64,000 nt of DNA from Candidatus Enterococcus huntleyi (GCF_009933175.1 NZ_MAEJ01000027.1:1-64000); one strand, 5' to 3'. Shown: positions 37,549 to 46,786, counted from the first letter of the stretch. Made by a program: numbers and translations. Notes: generated by a model not told the origin, from the sequence alone.

Positions 37549-37752
37549 TGAGGACTTGTGTATTAAAAAATATGCTTCAGATAGTATAGCCGTTTTTACC
37601 TAGCAGTCACATTGTATCTATTCATCAACTAATTGCCTGTCTTTCTCCCCATTTCTATACTTGGTAGTGGGATAGTATACGAAGAAATAATCGCTGCGAA
37701 AGTTGCTTTTACCAGATATTAAGAATTTCGTTGCATTTTCTTTACCGTTTTT

Positions 37753-37836
37753 CTATAGTTTGGTCACAGATAATTCAAACTTATTCGTTATATTATATAC
37801 ATACCAACAAACAACCCTAACAAAACACTTTTTCAT
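37753..37836 (-). CDS. Possible 27-residue peptide overlapped by an antisense transcript
   Basis: A short frame starts at ATG, with AAAGGAG 7 bases upstream, the best ribosome site in this gene-free stretch. It encodes MKKCFVRVVCWYVYNITNKF and seven more residues, basic at the start and then hydrophobic or aromatic. A hairpin just upstream of the ribosome site is also the terminator of a possible plus-strand RNA that would be antisense to its translation start. The arrangement resembles type I toxin-antitoxin loci, but the peptide matches no toxin I know. Confidence 0.3.
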   Translation of the reverse strand: MKKCFVRVVCWYVYNITNKFELSVTKL

Positions 37837-37883
37837 TTTTTAACTCCTTTGCCCGCCAGCTACCCTCTGGTGGGCTATTTTTT
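37797..37883 (+). ncRNA. Possible small antisense RNA
   Basis: A plus-strand hairpin, GCCC.CCAG/CTGG.GGGC with seven T (37851-37883), has no gene upstream of it on that strand. A weak promoter (TTCAAA at 37774, TATACA at 37796) could give an RNA of about 80 bases containing TTTTAACTCCTTT, complementary to a Shine-Dalgarno region. The terminator is clear; the promoter and RNA are inference. Confidence 0.35.
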
Positions 37884-37957
37884 TAGGAAATTCAGGGAAG
37901 GCCTTGTGGTATACTTAGTGAAATAATCATAGAAAAAATTAAAATGGGGGAATAAAG

Positions 37958-38446
37958 ATGGGACGATTTATTGCAGATAGCGCGGATGTGTACGGCGATG
38001 TACAATTAGGAGAAGAATCGACGGTCTGGTTTCAAGCCGTTTTACGTGGCGATGCAGAAAAAATTGTGGTCGGTGCCCGCACAAATATTCAAGATGGCAC
38101 AATTGTCCATGTCGATCATGGTGCGCCAACTATTATTGGTGAAGAAGTAACGGTGGGACATCAATGTATCATTCATGGTTGTGAGATTAAAGACGGAGCA
38201 TTAATTGGTATGGGCTCAACGATTTTAAATCGAGCGGTGATTGGTGAAAATTCTTTGATTGGTGCTGGTTCTCTAGTTACTGAAGGAAAAGTAATTCCAC
38301 CTAATGTCTTGGCTTTTGGTCGCCCAGCACGAGTCATTCGCCCATTAACCGAGGAAGAAATTCAACAAAATAAAGCAAATATGCGCCACTATGTCGAGAA
38401 AGGTCATCAATTCATGAAGGGTGACTATAAGAGAATCACGGAATAA
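37958..38446 (+). CDS. Gamma-class carbonic anhydrase family protein
   Basis: The 162-residue protein is a left-handed beta-helix made of hexapeptide repeats (for example GDVQLGEESTVWFQAVLRGD). Zinc ligand histidines are expected in IVHVDHG and VTVGHQCIIHG. The family (YrdA/PaaY/CamH type) includes carbonic anhydrases and poorly defined acyltransferase-like proteins, so the activity is tentative. ATG follows GGGGGAATAAAG. It is monocistronic. Confidence 0.85.
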   Translation: MGRFIADSADVYGDVQLGEESTVWFQAVLRGDAEKIVVGARTNIQDGTIVHVDHGAPTIIGEEVTVGHQCIIHGCEIKDGALIGMGSTILNRAVIGENSLIGAGSLVTEGKVIPPNVLAFGRPARVIRPLTEEEIQQNKANMRHYVEKGHQFMKGDYKRITE

Positions 38447-38560
38447 AAGGTCAGTGTGTCAGAAAACCCATGTTAGATAAAAAATATGTAGGACACCCAA
38501 CCATTGAAAGAAGACAGTAAGAAAGAATAATAGGGAACCATAAAATTAATCATAGACAGC

Positions 38561-38597
38561 AAAAAAAGTGTGACCATTTTTCGGTCACACTTTTTTG
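38561..38597. terminator. Bidirectional terminator clpP/carbonic anhydrase gene
   Basis: The hairpin AAAAAAGTGTGACC/GGTCACACTTTTTT is symmetrical, with A- and T-runs, between convergent genes. Confidence 0.88.
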
Positions 38598-38605
38598 AAT
38601 CATTC

Positions 38606-39199
38606 TTATTTTAATGATGAGTTGTTTTCCATCACTTCGTCGATTAAGCCGTATTCTTTGGCTTGTTCTGCGGTCATGAAGTTATCGCGGTCAGTATCTT
38701 TCTCGATGACTTCTAGTGGTTGACCTGTGCGTTCTGCTAAAATTTTGTTTAGGCGGTCACGTGTTTGTAAAATGTGACGAGCAGCGATTTCAATTTCAGT
38801 TGCTTGCCCTTGAGCGCCTCCTAATGGTTGGTGAATCATAATCTCAGCATTTGGTAAAGCAAAGCGTTTGCCTTTAGTACCAGCTGTTAATAAGAAGCTA
38901 CCCATTGAAGCAGCCATACCCATTACGATTGTTTGAACGTCGGCTTTGACGAAATTCATTGTATCGTAGATGGCCATACCAGCGGTTACGCTACCGCCAG
39001 GTGAGTTGATGTATAGATAAATGTCTTTCTCTGAATCTTGTGCATCTAGGAAAAGTAGTTGGGCGATGATCGAATTTGCTAAATCGTCTGTTACTTGTCC
39101 GCTTAACATGATGATGCGGTCTTTTAATAAACGAGAGTAAATGTCATACGCTCTTTCACCTCTAGATGATTGTTCAATTACTGTAGGGATTAAATTCAT
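38606..39199 (-). CDS. clpP: ATP-dependent Clp protease proteolytic subunit
   Basis: The 197-residue serine protease has its triad at S98 (GMAASMGSF), H123 (MIHQPLGG) and D172 (TDRDNF), the same numbering as other Firmicute ClpP proteins. Fourteen subunits form a barrel fed by ClpX, ClpC or ClpE. AAGGAGGAACTATATT precedes the ATG. A perfect CtsR operator overlaps its promoter, so it belongs to the class III heat-shock regulon. Confidence 0.97.
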   Translation of the reverse strand: MNLIPTVIEQSSRGERAYDIYSRLLKDRIIMLSGQVTDDLANSIIAQLLFLDAQDSEKDIYLYINSPGGSVTAGMAIYDTMNFVKADVQTIVMGMAASMGSFLLTAGTKGKRFALPNAEIMIHQPLGGAQGQATEIEIAARHILQTRDRLNKILAERTGQPLEVIEKDTDRDNFMTAEQAKEYGLIDEVMENNSSLK

Positions 39200-39264
39200 A
39201 ATATAGTTCCTCCTTAAAATTCGTTCAGGAATAGTTTACCATAGATTTTTCATATCTAAAAAGT

Positions 39265-39294
39265 AGTATACACATAAGGTCAAAAAAGGTCAAA
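39265..39294 (-). promoter_or_regulatory. clpP promoter with CtsR operator
   Basis: The direct repeat GGTCAAA-AAA-GGTCAAA at 39278-39294 matches the CtsR heptad consensus exactly. On the minus strand one heptad supplies the -35 box TTGACC, and TATACT lies 17 bases downstream (39265-39270), so bound CtsR covers the -35 region. Confidence 0.92.
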
Positions 39295-39377
39295 TAGAAA
39301 GTTTCGTTCAATCTACTACTCATGCAAAAGCGAAATGTGGTAGTATAGAAATGAAGAGGAAAATCAGGAGGTACGGT

Positions 39378-39896
39378 ATGTTGAGTGTTGCTTTAGCAGG
39401 TTTGGTTGGTGTTATTGTAGGTGCGGCTATTGTCAGTATAGCTTTTTATCTACAATTACGTTACCAAGAAAAAAAAGAACTGCGCCGCCGGAATTTAGAG
39501 AACCGTGTGCGTGAGATTGAAGTTTTGAATGAATTAAATAAAAAGGTCAATGAAATTTTGCAAAAACGGAATGTTTTGCTTGAAAAATATGTTAGTTTTG
39601 ATGCATTTGATGATTGTTATATTACGATTGATGATTTTGTCTATTTACAAACTTATACTTCGCAAAACAACTTTTATTTACCTAACTATATTCTTGAGCA
39701 ATTTTTTAAAAATATTTCTCATCGAAAAGTTGTACTTTCACCGGAAGAAACAGTTAAGATTGGCGGTTATACCTATAAAGGTGGACGTGTTATCTTAGAG
39801 AACTTCTCTGAAGAGTTGATTGAGATGATTACTGAAAAGAAAATTCAAATTAAGCAGCTAACTAACGATCAGGTGGACTTCTTTTCAGCGAAGTAA
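39378..39896 (+). CDS. Membrane-anchored coiled-coil protein of unknown function
   Basis: The 172-residue protein has one N-terminal membrane segment (LAGLVGVIVGAAIVSIAFYL), a charged helical stretch (about residues 25-65, rich in K, R and E) and a soluble C-terminal domain. I start at the ATG at 39378, behind AGGAGG; an in-frame ATG 9 codons earlier lacks a ribosome site. I recognise no family. It is divergent from clpP, so the two may share a control region containing the CtsR site. Confidence 0.7.
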   Translation: MLSVALAGLVGVIVGAAIVSIAFYLQLRYQEKKELRRRNLENRVREIEVLNELNKKVNEILQKRNVLLEKYVSFDAFDDCYITIDDFVYLQTYTSQNNFYLPNYILEQFFKNISHRKVVLSPEETVKIGGYTYKGGRVILENFSEELIEMITEKKIQIKQLTNDQVDFFSAK

Positions 39897-39936
39897 AGAG
39901 AGAATAGCTAGCGTTAGAAAAGGAGATATCAGAATG

Positions 39937-39981
39937 AAGAGTTGATCTAAAACAGTGCGTGTTTTGGTTTGACTCTTTTTG
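39937..39981 (+). terminator. Terminator of the membrane-anchored protein gene
   Basis: Arms AAGAGT.GA..AAAAC and GTTTT.GACTCTT are followed by T-rich sequence. Confidence 0.7.
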
Positions 39982-40059
39982 CTATCTGTTGAGAAAAGAG
40001 AGACATGCGTTGTAAGGCTATCAAGTGTTACAATAGAAAATGAAGTGGAGTGAAGAACG

Positions 40060-40794
40060 ATGACAGTAGTGATGGCACACCGCGGGAGTAGTGGGACGAG
40101 GCCGGAAAATACGTTGCCGGCTTTTTCTGAAGCAGTCCGAGCAAAGGCGGATGGGATTGAATTGGATGTTCATTTGACGAAGGATCGCAAGCTTGTGGTG
40201 ATGCATGATGAGGCAGTGGACCGAACGACAGATGGCAAAGGGTTGATTCGAGAAATGACTTTGGCTGATATAAAGACATTGCATACTGGTCGGTGGTTTT
40301 CTGATGAATTTTCCGCTGCCAAAGTACCTACGCTAAAAGAAGTGTTGGCTCTGCTAGTTGAAAAGAATTTTCGCGGATTTTTGAACATTGAACTAAAGAC
40401 AGATAAGTACGAATATCCAGGAATTGAAAAAGATGTTTCGGATTTATTGACGAGCCATCAGTGGCCATTCACTCACTGGTACAGTAGTTTTAATATGAAT
40501 TCGTTAGAAAGAATACATCAGCTTGAGCCGACGACACAGCTGGATTATATTATGGGGACAGCAGAATCAAAGGCCAAACGAGCGTTGGAATGTTCATTTA
40601 TTGAAGGTATTCACCCTAAAATTGATTGGGTTAAAGAACAAGGGGCCGCTGTCCAGCAGTACCCGAAAGCCGTTCGTCCGTGGACGATTAATGATGAAGC
40701 AGAAATGCAAGCTTGTTTTAGCCAGAATTTGGCGGGAATCATTACTGATTTTCCAGAGCAGGCGATGAGCCTTAAACGAAGAATGAAAAAGTAG
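40060..40794 (+). CDS. Glycerophosphodiester phosphodiesterase
   Basis: The 244-residue TIM-barrel enzyme has the GDPD signature MAHRGSSGTRPENTLPAF with the catalytic histidine and arginine, then IELDVHLTKDRKLVVMHDEAVDRTTDG with the metal ligands and second histidine. It splits glycerophosphodiesters to glycerol 3-phosphate. There is no signal peptide, so it is the cytosolic UgpQ type. It lies 7 bases before miaA. Confidence 0.9.
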   Translation: MTVVMAHRGSSGTRPENTLPAFSEAVRAKADGIELDVHLTKDRKLVVMHDEAVDRTTDGKGLIREMTLADIKTLHTGRWFSDEFSAAKVPTLKEVLALLVEKNFRGFLNIELKTDKYEYPGIEKDVSDLLTSHQWPFTHWYSSFNMNSLERIHQLEPTTQLDYIMGTAESKAKRALECSFIEGIHPKIDWVKEQGAAVQQYPKAVRPWTINDEAEMQACFSQNLAGIITDFPEQAMSLKRRMKK

Positions 40795-40801
40795 GAGTAT
40801 T

Positions 40802-41743
40802 ATGGATAAAATAATTGTGATTGTTGGCCCAACGGCGGTTGGGAAAACAAGTCTAAGTATTGCATTAGCAAAGAAGTTTCATGGAGAGATTATCAGTGGG
40901 GATTCCATGCAGATTTACCGCGGTCTGGATATCGGTACAGCAAAAGTGACGCCAGAAGAAATGGCTGGAATTCCTCATCATCTGATTGATATTCGGGCGA
41001 TGAATGAGTCGTATTCTGCGGCTGAATTTCAGCAGGAAGCGCGTCAAGCGATCAGTGACATTCGTAGTAGAGGAAAAATTCCAATCATCGCTGGTGGGAC
41101 GGGTCTCTATATTCAATCGCTGATTTATGATTATAAGTTGGGAACTGACGAAAAAAAGGCGGCCGATGAACCGAAGCCAATTAGAGAAGTCTATGAATTA
41201 TTTGCTGAAGAGCATGGTAATGAGGCGTTGTGGCAAAAGTTGGTTGCTGTAGATCCTTTGGCCGCAGAAAAAATCCATTTTAATAATCGACGCAAGGTGA
41301 TTCGCGCGTTAGAAGTTTTTGAAGAGACAGGCCAGAGTATTTTGACGCCTAAAGAAACGCCTGAACAATTGTATGATGCTTATATCATTGGCTTAGATAC
41401 GGATCGGCCGGTGTTGTACGAAAGAATTAATGCTCGAGTGGATAAAATGATGACAGAGGGCTTACTGGAGGAGGCCAAGCGAGTGGCAGCTTATCCAGAT
41501 ACTCAAGCCAGTAAAGGGATTGGCTACAAAGAATTGTTTGATTACCTTTCTGGAGCGGAATCGTTAGAAAGTGCGATTGAGTGCATCAAACAAAATTCTA
41601 GAAGATATGCCAAACGACAGCTGACGTGGTTTAGAAATAGAATGGTCGTTGATTGGTACGACTTGGTGAAGGAACCAGAAACGATTGAAGTCATTGAACA
41701 AACAGTCGAAAATTGGTTAGAAGAGGGGGGAGTTAATGAATAA
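40802..41743 (+). CDS. miaA: tRNA dimethylallyltransferase
   Basis: The 313-residue enzyme adds a dimethylallyl group to A37 of tRNAs reading U-starting codons. It has the P-loop IVGPTAVGKTSLSIALA at the N terminus, then ISGDSMQIYRGLDIGTAK and AGGTGLYIQSLI, all diagnostic. The last 8 bases overlap hflX. miaA-hflX linkage is common in bacteria. Confidence 0.95.
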   Translation: MDKIIVIVGPTAVGKTSLSIALAKKFHGEIISGDSMQIYRGLDIGTAKVTPEEMAGIPHHLIDIRAMNESYSAAEFQQEARQAISDIRSRGKIPIIAGGTGLYIQSLIYDYKLGTDEKKAADEPKPIREVYELFAEEHGNEALWQKLVAVDPLAAEKIHFNNRRKVIRALEVFEETGQSILTPKETPEQLYDAYIIGLDTDRPVLYERINARVDKMMTEGLLEEAKRVAAYPDTQASKGIGYKELFDYLSGAESLESAIECIKQNSRRYAKRQLTWFRNRMVVDWYDLVKEPETIEVIEQTVENWLEEGGVNE

Positions 41744-42992
41744 ACCACAAGAAAAAGTCATTATTGTTGGCGTCGAAACGGAGGCCAATGCCAAAAATTT
41801 CCATGAATCGATGGCAGAGTTAGAAAGTCTAACGAATACAGCAAATGGTGAAGTTGTCTATTCACTCACACAAAAAAGGAAACAGGTGGATCGCCAGACG
41901 CTGATAGGAAAAGGAAAAGTAGCAGAATTAGCTCAGTTTGCGGAAGCTTATGAAGCAGATTTAGTGATCTTTAATCATGAGCTTTCACCACGCCAAAGCC
42001 AACTGTTTAATGAGGCGTTAGGTCTGCCAGTGATTGATCGCGTTCAATTAATTTTGGACATCTTCGCGATGCGTGCCCGTTCAAAAGAAGGCAAGCTTCA
42101 AGTTGAGTTAGCCCAGCTGAATTATTTATTGCCCCGTCTGATTGGTCAAGGGAAATCGATGTCTCGTTTAGGTGGTGGGATTGGGACTCGTGGACCTGGG
42201 GAGACGAAGCTAGAAACGGATCGTCGTCACATTCGAAATAAGATTACGATAATCAAGCGAGAATTGAAAGAAGTCGCGGCCCATAGAGAAAGAAATCGCC
42301 AGAAACGGCAGCAAGCGGATGTGTTTCAAATTGGTCTGATCGGTTATACAAATGCGGGGAAATCGACGATTCTAAATTTGCTTACGAATGTCGAAACCTA
42401 TGCCAAAGATCAGCTGTTTGCAACATTGGATCCTTTAACGAAGAAATGGCGTTTACCTGAAGGCTTGGAAGTCACGTTGACAGATACAGTCGGCTTTATT
42501 CAAGATTTACCGACACAGTTGATTGATGCTTTTCACTCGACTTTGGAAGAAAGCCAAGGGATGAATTTACTTTTACATGTGGTAGATGCTAGCTCAGAAG
42601 ATCGTATTCAACAAGAAACGACCGTCATGAAATTAATTGAGAGCCTTTCGTTGAATCGGCTGCCTATCTTGACAGTCTATAATAAGGCTGATCAAATCGA
42701 AGAAAGTCAATTTACGCCAACGTTGTTTCCAAACGTACTGGTTAGCGCAAAGAGCCAAGCAGGCAAAGAAAAATTAATTAAGGCTATCCGTCTCCAATTG
42801 ATGGAGTTGATGGAGCCTTATGCGCTTGAAATTCCTAGTAATAAAGGACAAGAGCTAAATGATTTAAAACGCCAAACATTTGTTTTTTCTGAGGAGTACC
42901 AAGAAGCAACCAACGTCTATGCGATGAAAGGTTTTGCTTTAAAGAATTCACGCTGGTTACGTGAAAGGGCAAAAGAGGATACTGAGGACTGA
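41736..42992 (+). CDS. hflX: GTPase HflX
   Basis: The 418-residue ribosome-associated GTPase has the N-terminal HflX domain with IGKGKVAELAQFAE, the glycine-rich GGGIGTRGPGETKLE linker, and G motifs GYTNAGKST, DTVGF and NKAD. It splits or rescues stalled 70S ribosomes. AGAGGGGGGAGTTA precedes the ATG inside the end of miaA. A compound terminator follows. Confidence 0.94.
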   Translation: MNKPQEKVIIVGVETEANAKNFHESMAELESLTNTANGEVVYSLTQKRKQVDRQTLIGKGKVAELAQFAEAYEADLVIFNHELSPRQSQLFNEALGLPVIDRVQLILDIFAMRARSKEGKLQVELAQLNYLLPRLIGQGKSMSRLGGGIGTRGPGETKLETDRRHIRNKITIIKRELKEVAAHRERNRQKRQQADVFQIGLIGYTNAGKSTILNLLTNVETYAKDQLFATLDPLTKKWRLPEGLEVTLTDTVGFIQDLPTQLIDAFHSTLEESQGMNLLLHVVDASSEDRIQQETTVMKLIESLSLNRLPILTVYNKADQIEESQFTPTLFPNVLVSAKSQAGKEKLIKAIRLQLMELMEPYALEIPSNKGQELNDLKRQTFVFSEEYQEATNVYAMKGFALKNSRWLRERAKEDTED

Positions 42993-43027
42993 ATAAAAAG
43001 TGTGATGCATGATTGATGATAATTTGA

Positions 43028-43109
43028 GGATAATTTTCTGATGGAGGATCGAACGGATAGCCGTAAATGGACCGTTTGTCCTCAATTGGAAAATATCCTT
43101 ATTTTTTTA
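43028..43109 (+). terminator. Compound terminator of the GDPD-miaA-hflX operon
   Basis: Outer arms GGATAATTTTC/GGAAAATATCC enclose a second stem GAGGA..ACGG/CCGT..TCCTC. TTATTTTTTT follows. Confidence 0.65.
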
Positions 43110-43215
43110 TCCAAAAGCGGTCTAAGATTTCTGCTAAATAAATTGCACAAATTAGCGCTATTTCCGAACGTTCGTCCCAAAATGGTATAGTCAAATTAAA
43201 AGTTTTTTCGTTTCA

Positions 43216-43232
43216 TGTAAGAAAACCTAACA
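43216..43232 (+). promoter_or_regulatory. GlnR operator
   Basis: TGTAAGAAAACCTAACA fits the GlnR/TnrA consensus TGTNA-N7-TNACA exactly. It lies 7 bases upstream of the -35 box of the glnRA promoter, so nitrogen excess should repress glnR-glnA. Confidence 0.88.
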
Positions 43233-43239
43233 TATGGGG

Positions 43240-43268
43240 TTGACAGTCTTTTTTCGAACTGCTATTCT
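43240..43268 (+). promoter_or_regulatory. glnRA promoter
   Basis: TTGACA and TATTCT are separated by 17 bases, 88 bases before the glnR start and just downstream of the GlnR operator. Confidence 0.8.
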
Positions 43269-43355
43269 AACACTAACTTAATTAGTTGAATAAGTATCAA
43301 ACAGGAATTTGACTAGCTTTGTTTAGAAGAATTGGAAGTGAGAGAGGAGATTACC

Positions 43356-43739
43356 ATGCGCGAAAAAGAATTGCGACGCTCGATGTCTGTGTTCCCGATA
43401 GGCACTGTGATGAAGCTAACTGATTTATCAGCCCGACAGATTCGGTATTATGAAGAGCAGGATTTGATTCATCCTGAACGTAGTGAAGGTAATCGCCGAA
43501 TGTATTCTCTCAACGATATTGATACTTTGTTAGAGATCAAAGATTATTTATCGGATGGTTTAAATATGGCAGGCATCAAACGGGTTTATGAGATGAAGTT
43601 GTCAGAGGAAAAAGCAGAGAAGAAAAAGAATCAGCCGCTCACAGACGGGGACGTTCGTCGTATTCTGCACGACGAGATGTTAGCACAAGGTGGATTTGGT
43701 CAGCAGCATCCATTTCAATCAGGAAATACTCGGTTTTAG
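43356..43739 (+). CDS. glnR: MerR-family nitrogen repressor GlnR
   Basis: The 127-residue protein has an N-terminal MerR-type winged helix (PIGTVMKLTDLSARQIRYYEEQDLIHPERSEGNRRMYSLNDI) and a short C-terminal tail that senses feedback-inhibited glutamine synthetase. I take the ATG at 43356, behind GAGAGGAGATTACC, and not the upstream in-frame ATG. glnA follows 59 bases later, and a perfect GlnR box precedes the operon. Confidence 0.95.
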   Translation: MREKELRRSMSVFPIGTVMKLTDLSARQIRYYEEQDLIHPERSEGNRRMYSLNDIDTLLEIKDYLSDGLNMAGIKRVYEMKLSEEKAEKKKNQPLTDGDVRRILHDEMLAQGGFGQQHPFQSGNTRF

Positions 43740-43798
43740 GGTGAACTGATTGTGGAAATAGAAATAAATAAATGAAGTGTGAGGAAGGGAATTTAATT

Positions 43799-45139
43799 AT
43801 GGCAAAAGAAGCGAAGACGGTAGAAGAGATAAAACATATCACAGAGGAAGAGAACGTTCGATTTTTACGTTTGATGTTCACAGATATCATGGGCACCATT
43901 AAAAATGTTGAAGTACCAGTGAGTCAATTGGCTAAAGTATTGGACAATAAAATGATGTTTGATGGTTCTTCGATTGAAGGATTTGTACGTATTGAAGAAA
44001 GTGATATGTACTTATATCCAGATTTATCTACTTGGATGATTTTTCCGTGGGAAAGCGATCATGGGAAAGTTGCACGCTTAATTTGCGATATCTACAATCC
44101 AGATGGGACGCCATTTGCTGGAGATCCACGCGGGAATTTAAAACGCGCATTAGTTGATATGAAAAAATTAGGTTTCACATCATTTAACTTAGGACCAGAG
44201 CCAGAATTCTTCTTGTTTAAATTAGATGAAAATGGCGAAATCACACTTGACTTGAATGACCGCGGAGGCTACTTTGATTTTGCACCGACTGATTTAGGTG
44301 AAAATTGCCGTCGTGATATTGTTTTAGAATTAGAAGGTTTAGGCTTTGAAGTAGAAGCTTCTCACCATGAAGTAGCGCCTGGCCAACATGAAATTGATTT
44401 CAAATATGCAGATGTTATAGAAGCTTGTGATAACATCCAAACATTCAAATTAGTGGTTAAAACAATTGCTAGAAAACACGGATTACACGCAACCTTCATG
44501 CCAAAACCGTTATTCGGAATTAATGGCTCAGGTATGCATTGCAACATGTCCCTATTTACCGAAGAAGGCAATGCGTTCTACGATGAAGAAGGCGAAATGG
44601 GTCTAAGTAAAACGGCTTACCATTTCTTAGGTGGTTTATTAGAACATGCGCGTTCTTACACAGCAGTCTGCAACCCAACTGTTAACTCATACAAACGTTT
44701 AGTCCCTGGTTATGAAGCACCTGTATATGTAGCTTGGAGTGGACACAACCGTTCACCATTAGTTCGTGTGCCTGAATCTCGTGGATTATCGACTCGTTTG
44801 GAATTACGTTCTGTAGATCCATCAGCGAATCCTTATCTAACAATGGCTGTTTTATTACAAGCTGGTTTAGATGGAATTCGTAACGAATTAACACCACCAC
44901 CAGCAGTTGACCGCAATATTTACGTGATGAATGAAGAAGAACGCGAAGCAGCACAAATCAAAGATCTTCCTTCTACAATTCACAATGCAATTAAAGAGTT
45001 GCGCAAAGATCCAGTCATGATTGACGCGCTTGGCCAACATATCTATACAAACTTTGTTGAAGCTAAACGGATGGAATGGGCAGCCTTCCGTCAAACAGTT
45101 TCTGAGTGGGAAAGAGAACAATATTTAGAATTGTATTAA
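43799..45139 (+). CDS. glnA: Glutamine synthetase, type I-alpha
   Basis: The 446-residue enzyme makes glutamine from glutamate and ammonia. It has [19 protein letters not shown] near residue 55, with the arginine (R64 here) known for feedback inhibition in the Bacillus enzyme. It also has [19 protein letters not shown] for ATP binding and ends [10 protein letters not shown]. It lacks the adenylylation tyrosine segment of type I-beta enzymes. The start at 43799 is chosen for AAGGGA 8 bases upstream and the conserved MAK opening. Confidence 0.97.
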   Translation: MAKEAKTVEEIKHITEEENVRFLRLMFTDIMGTIKNVEVPVSQLAKVLDNKMMFDGSSIEGFVRIEESDMYLYPDLSTWMIFPWESDHGKVARLICDIYNPDGTPFAGDPRGNLKRALVDMKKLGFTSFNLGPEPEFFLFKLDENGEITLDLNDRGGYFDFAPTDLGENCRRDIVLELEGLGFEVEASHHEVAPGQHEIDFKYADVIEACDNIQTFKLVVKTIARKHGLHATFMPKPLFGINGSGMHCNMSLFTEEGNAFYDEEGEMGLSKTAYHFLGGLLEHARSYTAVCNPTVNSYKRLVPGYEAPVYVAWSGHNRSPLVRVPESRGLSTRLELRSVDPSANPYLTMAVLLQAGLDGIRNELTPPPAVDRNIYVMNEEEREAAQIKDLPSTIHNAIKELRKDPVMIDALGQHIYTNFVEAKRMEWAAFRQTVSEWEREQYLELY

Positions 45140-45160
45140 AAATAATTTAACAGATGAGGT

Positions 45161-45199
45161 AAACCGCTAGGGACGGAAGTTCATGGCGGTTTATTTTTG
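45161..45199 (+). terminator. Terminator of glnRA
   Basis: The hairpin AAACCGC/GCGGTTT is followed by ATTTTT, 22 bases after the glnA stop. Confidence 0.7.
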
Positions 45200-46114
45200 A
45201 TGTGAAAGCTGAATTTATTGAGAAAGGGGCAAAAAAGGGGGCAACGAAGATTTGAATATAGAGGAAAGAGTATCAATCGAGAAATAATTTTGTGAAATCA
45301 AAAGAACCACTTTTTATTTGTATAACCCCATTGCCGCATCCGGGATTCCTTACATCAAAAAAGTTCGCAGTCTGGTCGCAAGCAGCTCAACAAAGGGCGT
45401 TGATCTCATTGCTAAATCAGTTCAAACCAGCTGTAAGGGCTAGGGTCGGGTAAGGAGGATAAATTTTCAATTTCCCTTTTATCGACCTACGCAAACCGTT
45501 CTACTACTTGGAAACTTGGTAAGTAGAACAGACAACACAGCTGGTAATTCATGATTCCCCTTCAAGGACTGCAGAACTTTTTGATTACAGGAATTCCTAC
45601 TGCTAGATTTGCTATTTATTCTCTTAATTGAATTGTCAATCTAGTAGAAGACATACTCAATAAACAATCCATGAAAAATCCATATTGAACTTGATGCGAA
45701 GACTAAGCATGGTATGTTGCCATTAAAATATGACCTTTATACTTACTGGGTGAAGAATTTTTTCAACCTTATTTTCAGCTCTATCGTTTGCTATAATAAC
45801 CTTGCTATTATCTTTCCAATGACGCCAATTCTTACCCAACAGCTTAGTTGTTTTCCTAGAAGATTTCTCCTTAACATTCTCTAAACAATTCTGTAGTATT
45901 CTTAATTTAATCGTGTCTATAGGGATAAGAAACTTTCCATTTAACAAATAGTTGGTTAAATCGATTCCTATTTATGCTATTGTTAGAAAAAAACATTTTT
46001 GATTTCCTTCGGAGAATTACTTCTCTTAAAGAATAGCATTTAGCGGATTAAGTATTCTGAAGAGGCACATTTCAAAAAGAATTACTCATTCATAAATATA
46101 AGGGGATAGTTGTT
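45200..46114. other. Gene-free region between glnA and a two-component system
   Basis: This stretch of about 915 bases has no convincing gene. It contains inverted repeat copy D (45439-45533) with a decayed neighbour. It also has an inverted repeat CTACT.TAGATT/AATCTAGTAG near 45598-45650 and AT-rich sequence ahead of the response regulator gene. A 74-codon minus-strand frame at 45723-45947 lacks a ribosome site and is not called. Confidence 0.5.
45439..45533 (-). repeat. Structured 95-base repeat, copy D
   Basis: Read on the minus strand it runs from GTCTGTTCTACTTACCAAGT to CGACCCTAGC and matches the valS-leader copies. Stem 1 is GTTCTACT/AGTAGAAC and stem 2 is GCGTAGGTCG/CGACCCTAGC. Compared with copies A and B both sides of the stems change together. 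About 75 further bases (45362-45436) look like a decayed second unit. Confidence 0.78.
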
Positions 46115-46786
46115 ATGATACATATTTTAGTTGTCGAAGATGATAAAGAACTTAATTATGCGGTTTGTAAATATTTGAGTAGTAATAGATACCAACCGAC
46201 TAGCTGTTTAGATGCTACGCAGGCATATGATTACTTGTACTCAGAACAGTATGATTTGATTATTTCTGATATTATGATGCCAAACATTGATGGGTATGAG
46301 TTTACTGAGACTGTTCGTCAGATGGACAGTAATATCCCAATTTTATTTATGACCGCAAAAGATGATTTTTCATCTAAGCAAAGAGGTTATAGGCTGGGGA
46401 TTGATGACTATATGGTAAAGCCAATCGATTTTGCTGAGCTGATATTACATATCGAAGCGCTCTTACGCAGAGCAAAGATTTCGTCACAAAAGAGAATTGA
46501 AATAGGTGAATTTATCTTAGATGAAAATGAAATGACAGCCACCGTCAAAGGGGAACAAATCATGCTGACATTGCGTGAATTTCAAGTGTTATTTAAATTA
46601 CTCTCCTATCCTAAACAGACGTTTACCAGAAGTCAGATTCTTAATGAATTCAGTGGGATTGAAAATGACGGTGGGCTAAGAACGGTCGATGTGCATATTA
46701 CAAATCTGCGCACAAAGCTTGCCGAATGCACCGATTTTGAAATAGTGACTGTGCGTGGACTCGGTTATAAGGCGGTGCTTTTATGA
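46115..46786 (+). CDS. OmpR/PhoB-family response regulator
   Basis: The 223-residue protein has a receiver domain (acidic pair in VVEDDKEL, phospho-acceptor aspartate in DLIISDIMMPN at about residue 52, the threonine in LFMTAKDD and lysine in MVKPIDF). The C-terminal winged helix ends VTVRGLGYKAVLL. It is partnered with the next gene by a 4-base overlap. Its targets are unknown; the genes downstream encode small membrane proteins. Confidence 0.92.
   Translation: MIHILVVEDDKELNYAVCKYLSSNRYQPTSCLDATQAYDYLYSEQYDLIISDIMMPNIDGYEFTETVRQMDSNIPILFMTAKDDFSSKQRGYRLGIDDYMVKPIDFAELILHIEALLRRAKISSQKRIEIGEFILDENEMTATVKGEQIMLTLREFQVLFKLLSYPKQTFTRSQILNEFSGIENDGGLRTVDVHITNLRTKLAECTDFEIVTVRGLGYKAVLL

Larger units (their letters stand above)
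37549..37957. other. Gene-poor region between hicA and the carbonic anhydrase gene
   Basis: This 409-base region holds the candidate small peptide and antisense RNA described separately. It also holds an extended -10 promoter TGGTATACT at 37907-37915, reading toward the carbonic anhydrase gene. Nothing else was recognised. Confidence 0.5.

Noticed and set aside
45723-45947. 74-codon minus-strand open frame after glnA
   Set aside because: It starts at TTG with no ribosome binding site, lies in AT-rich noncoding sequence and matches no family I know.
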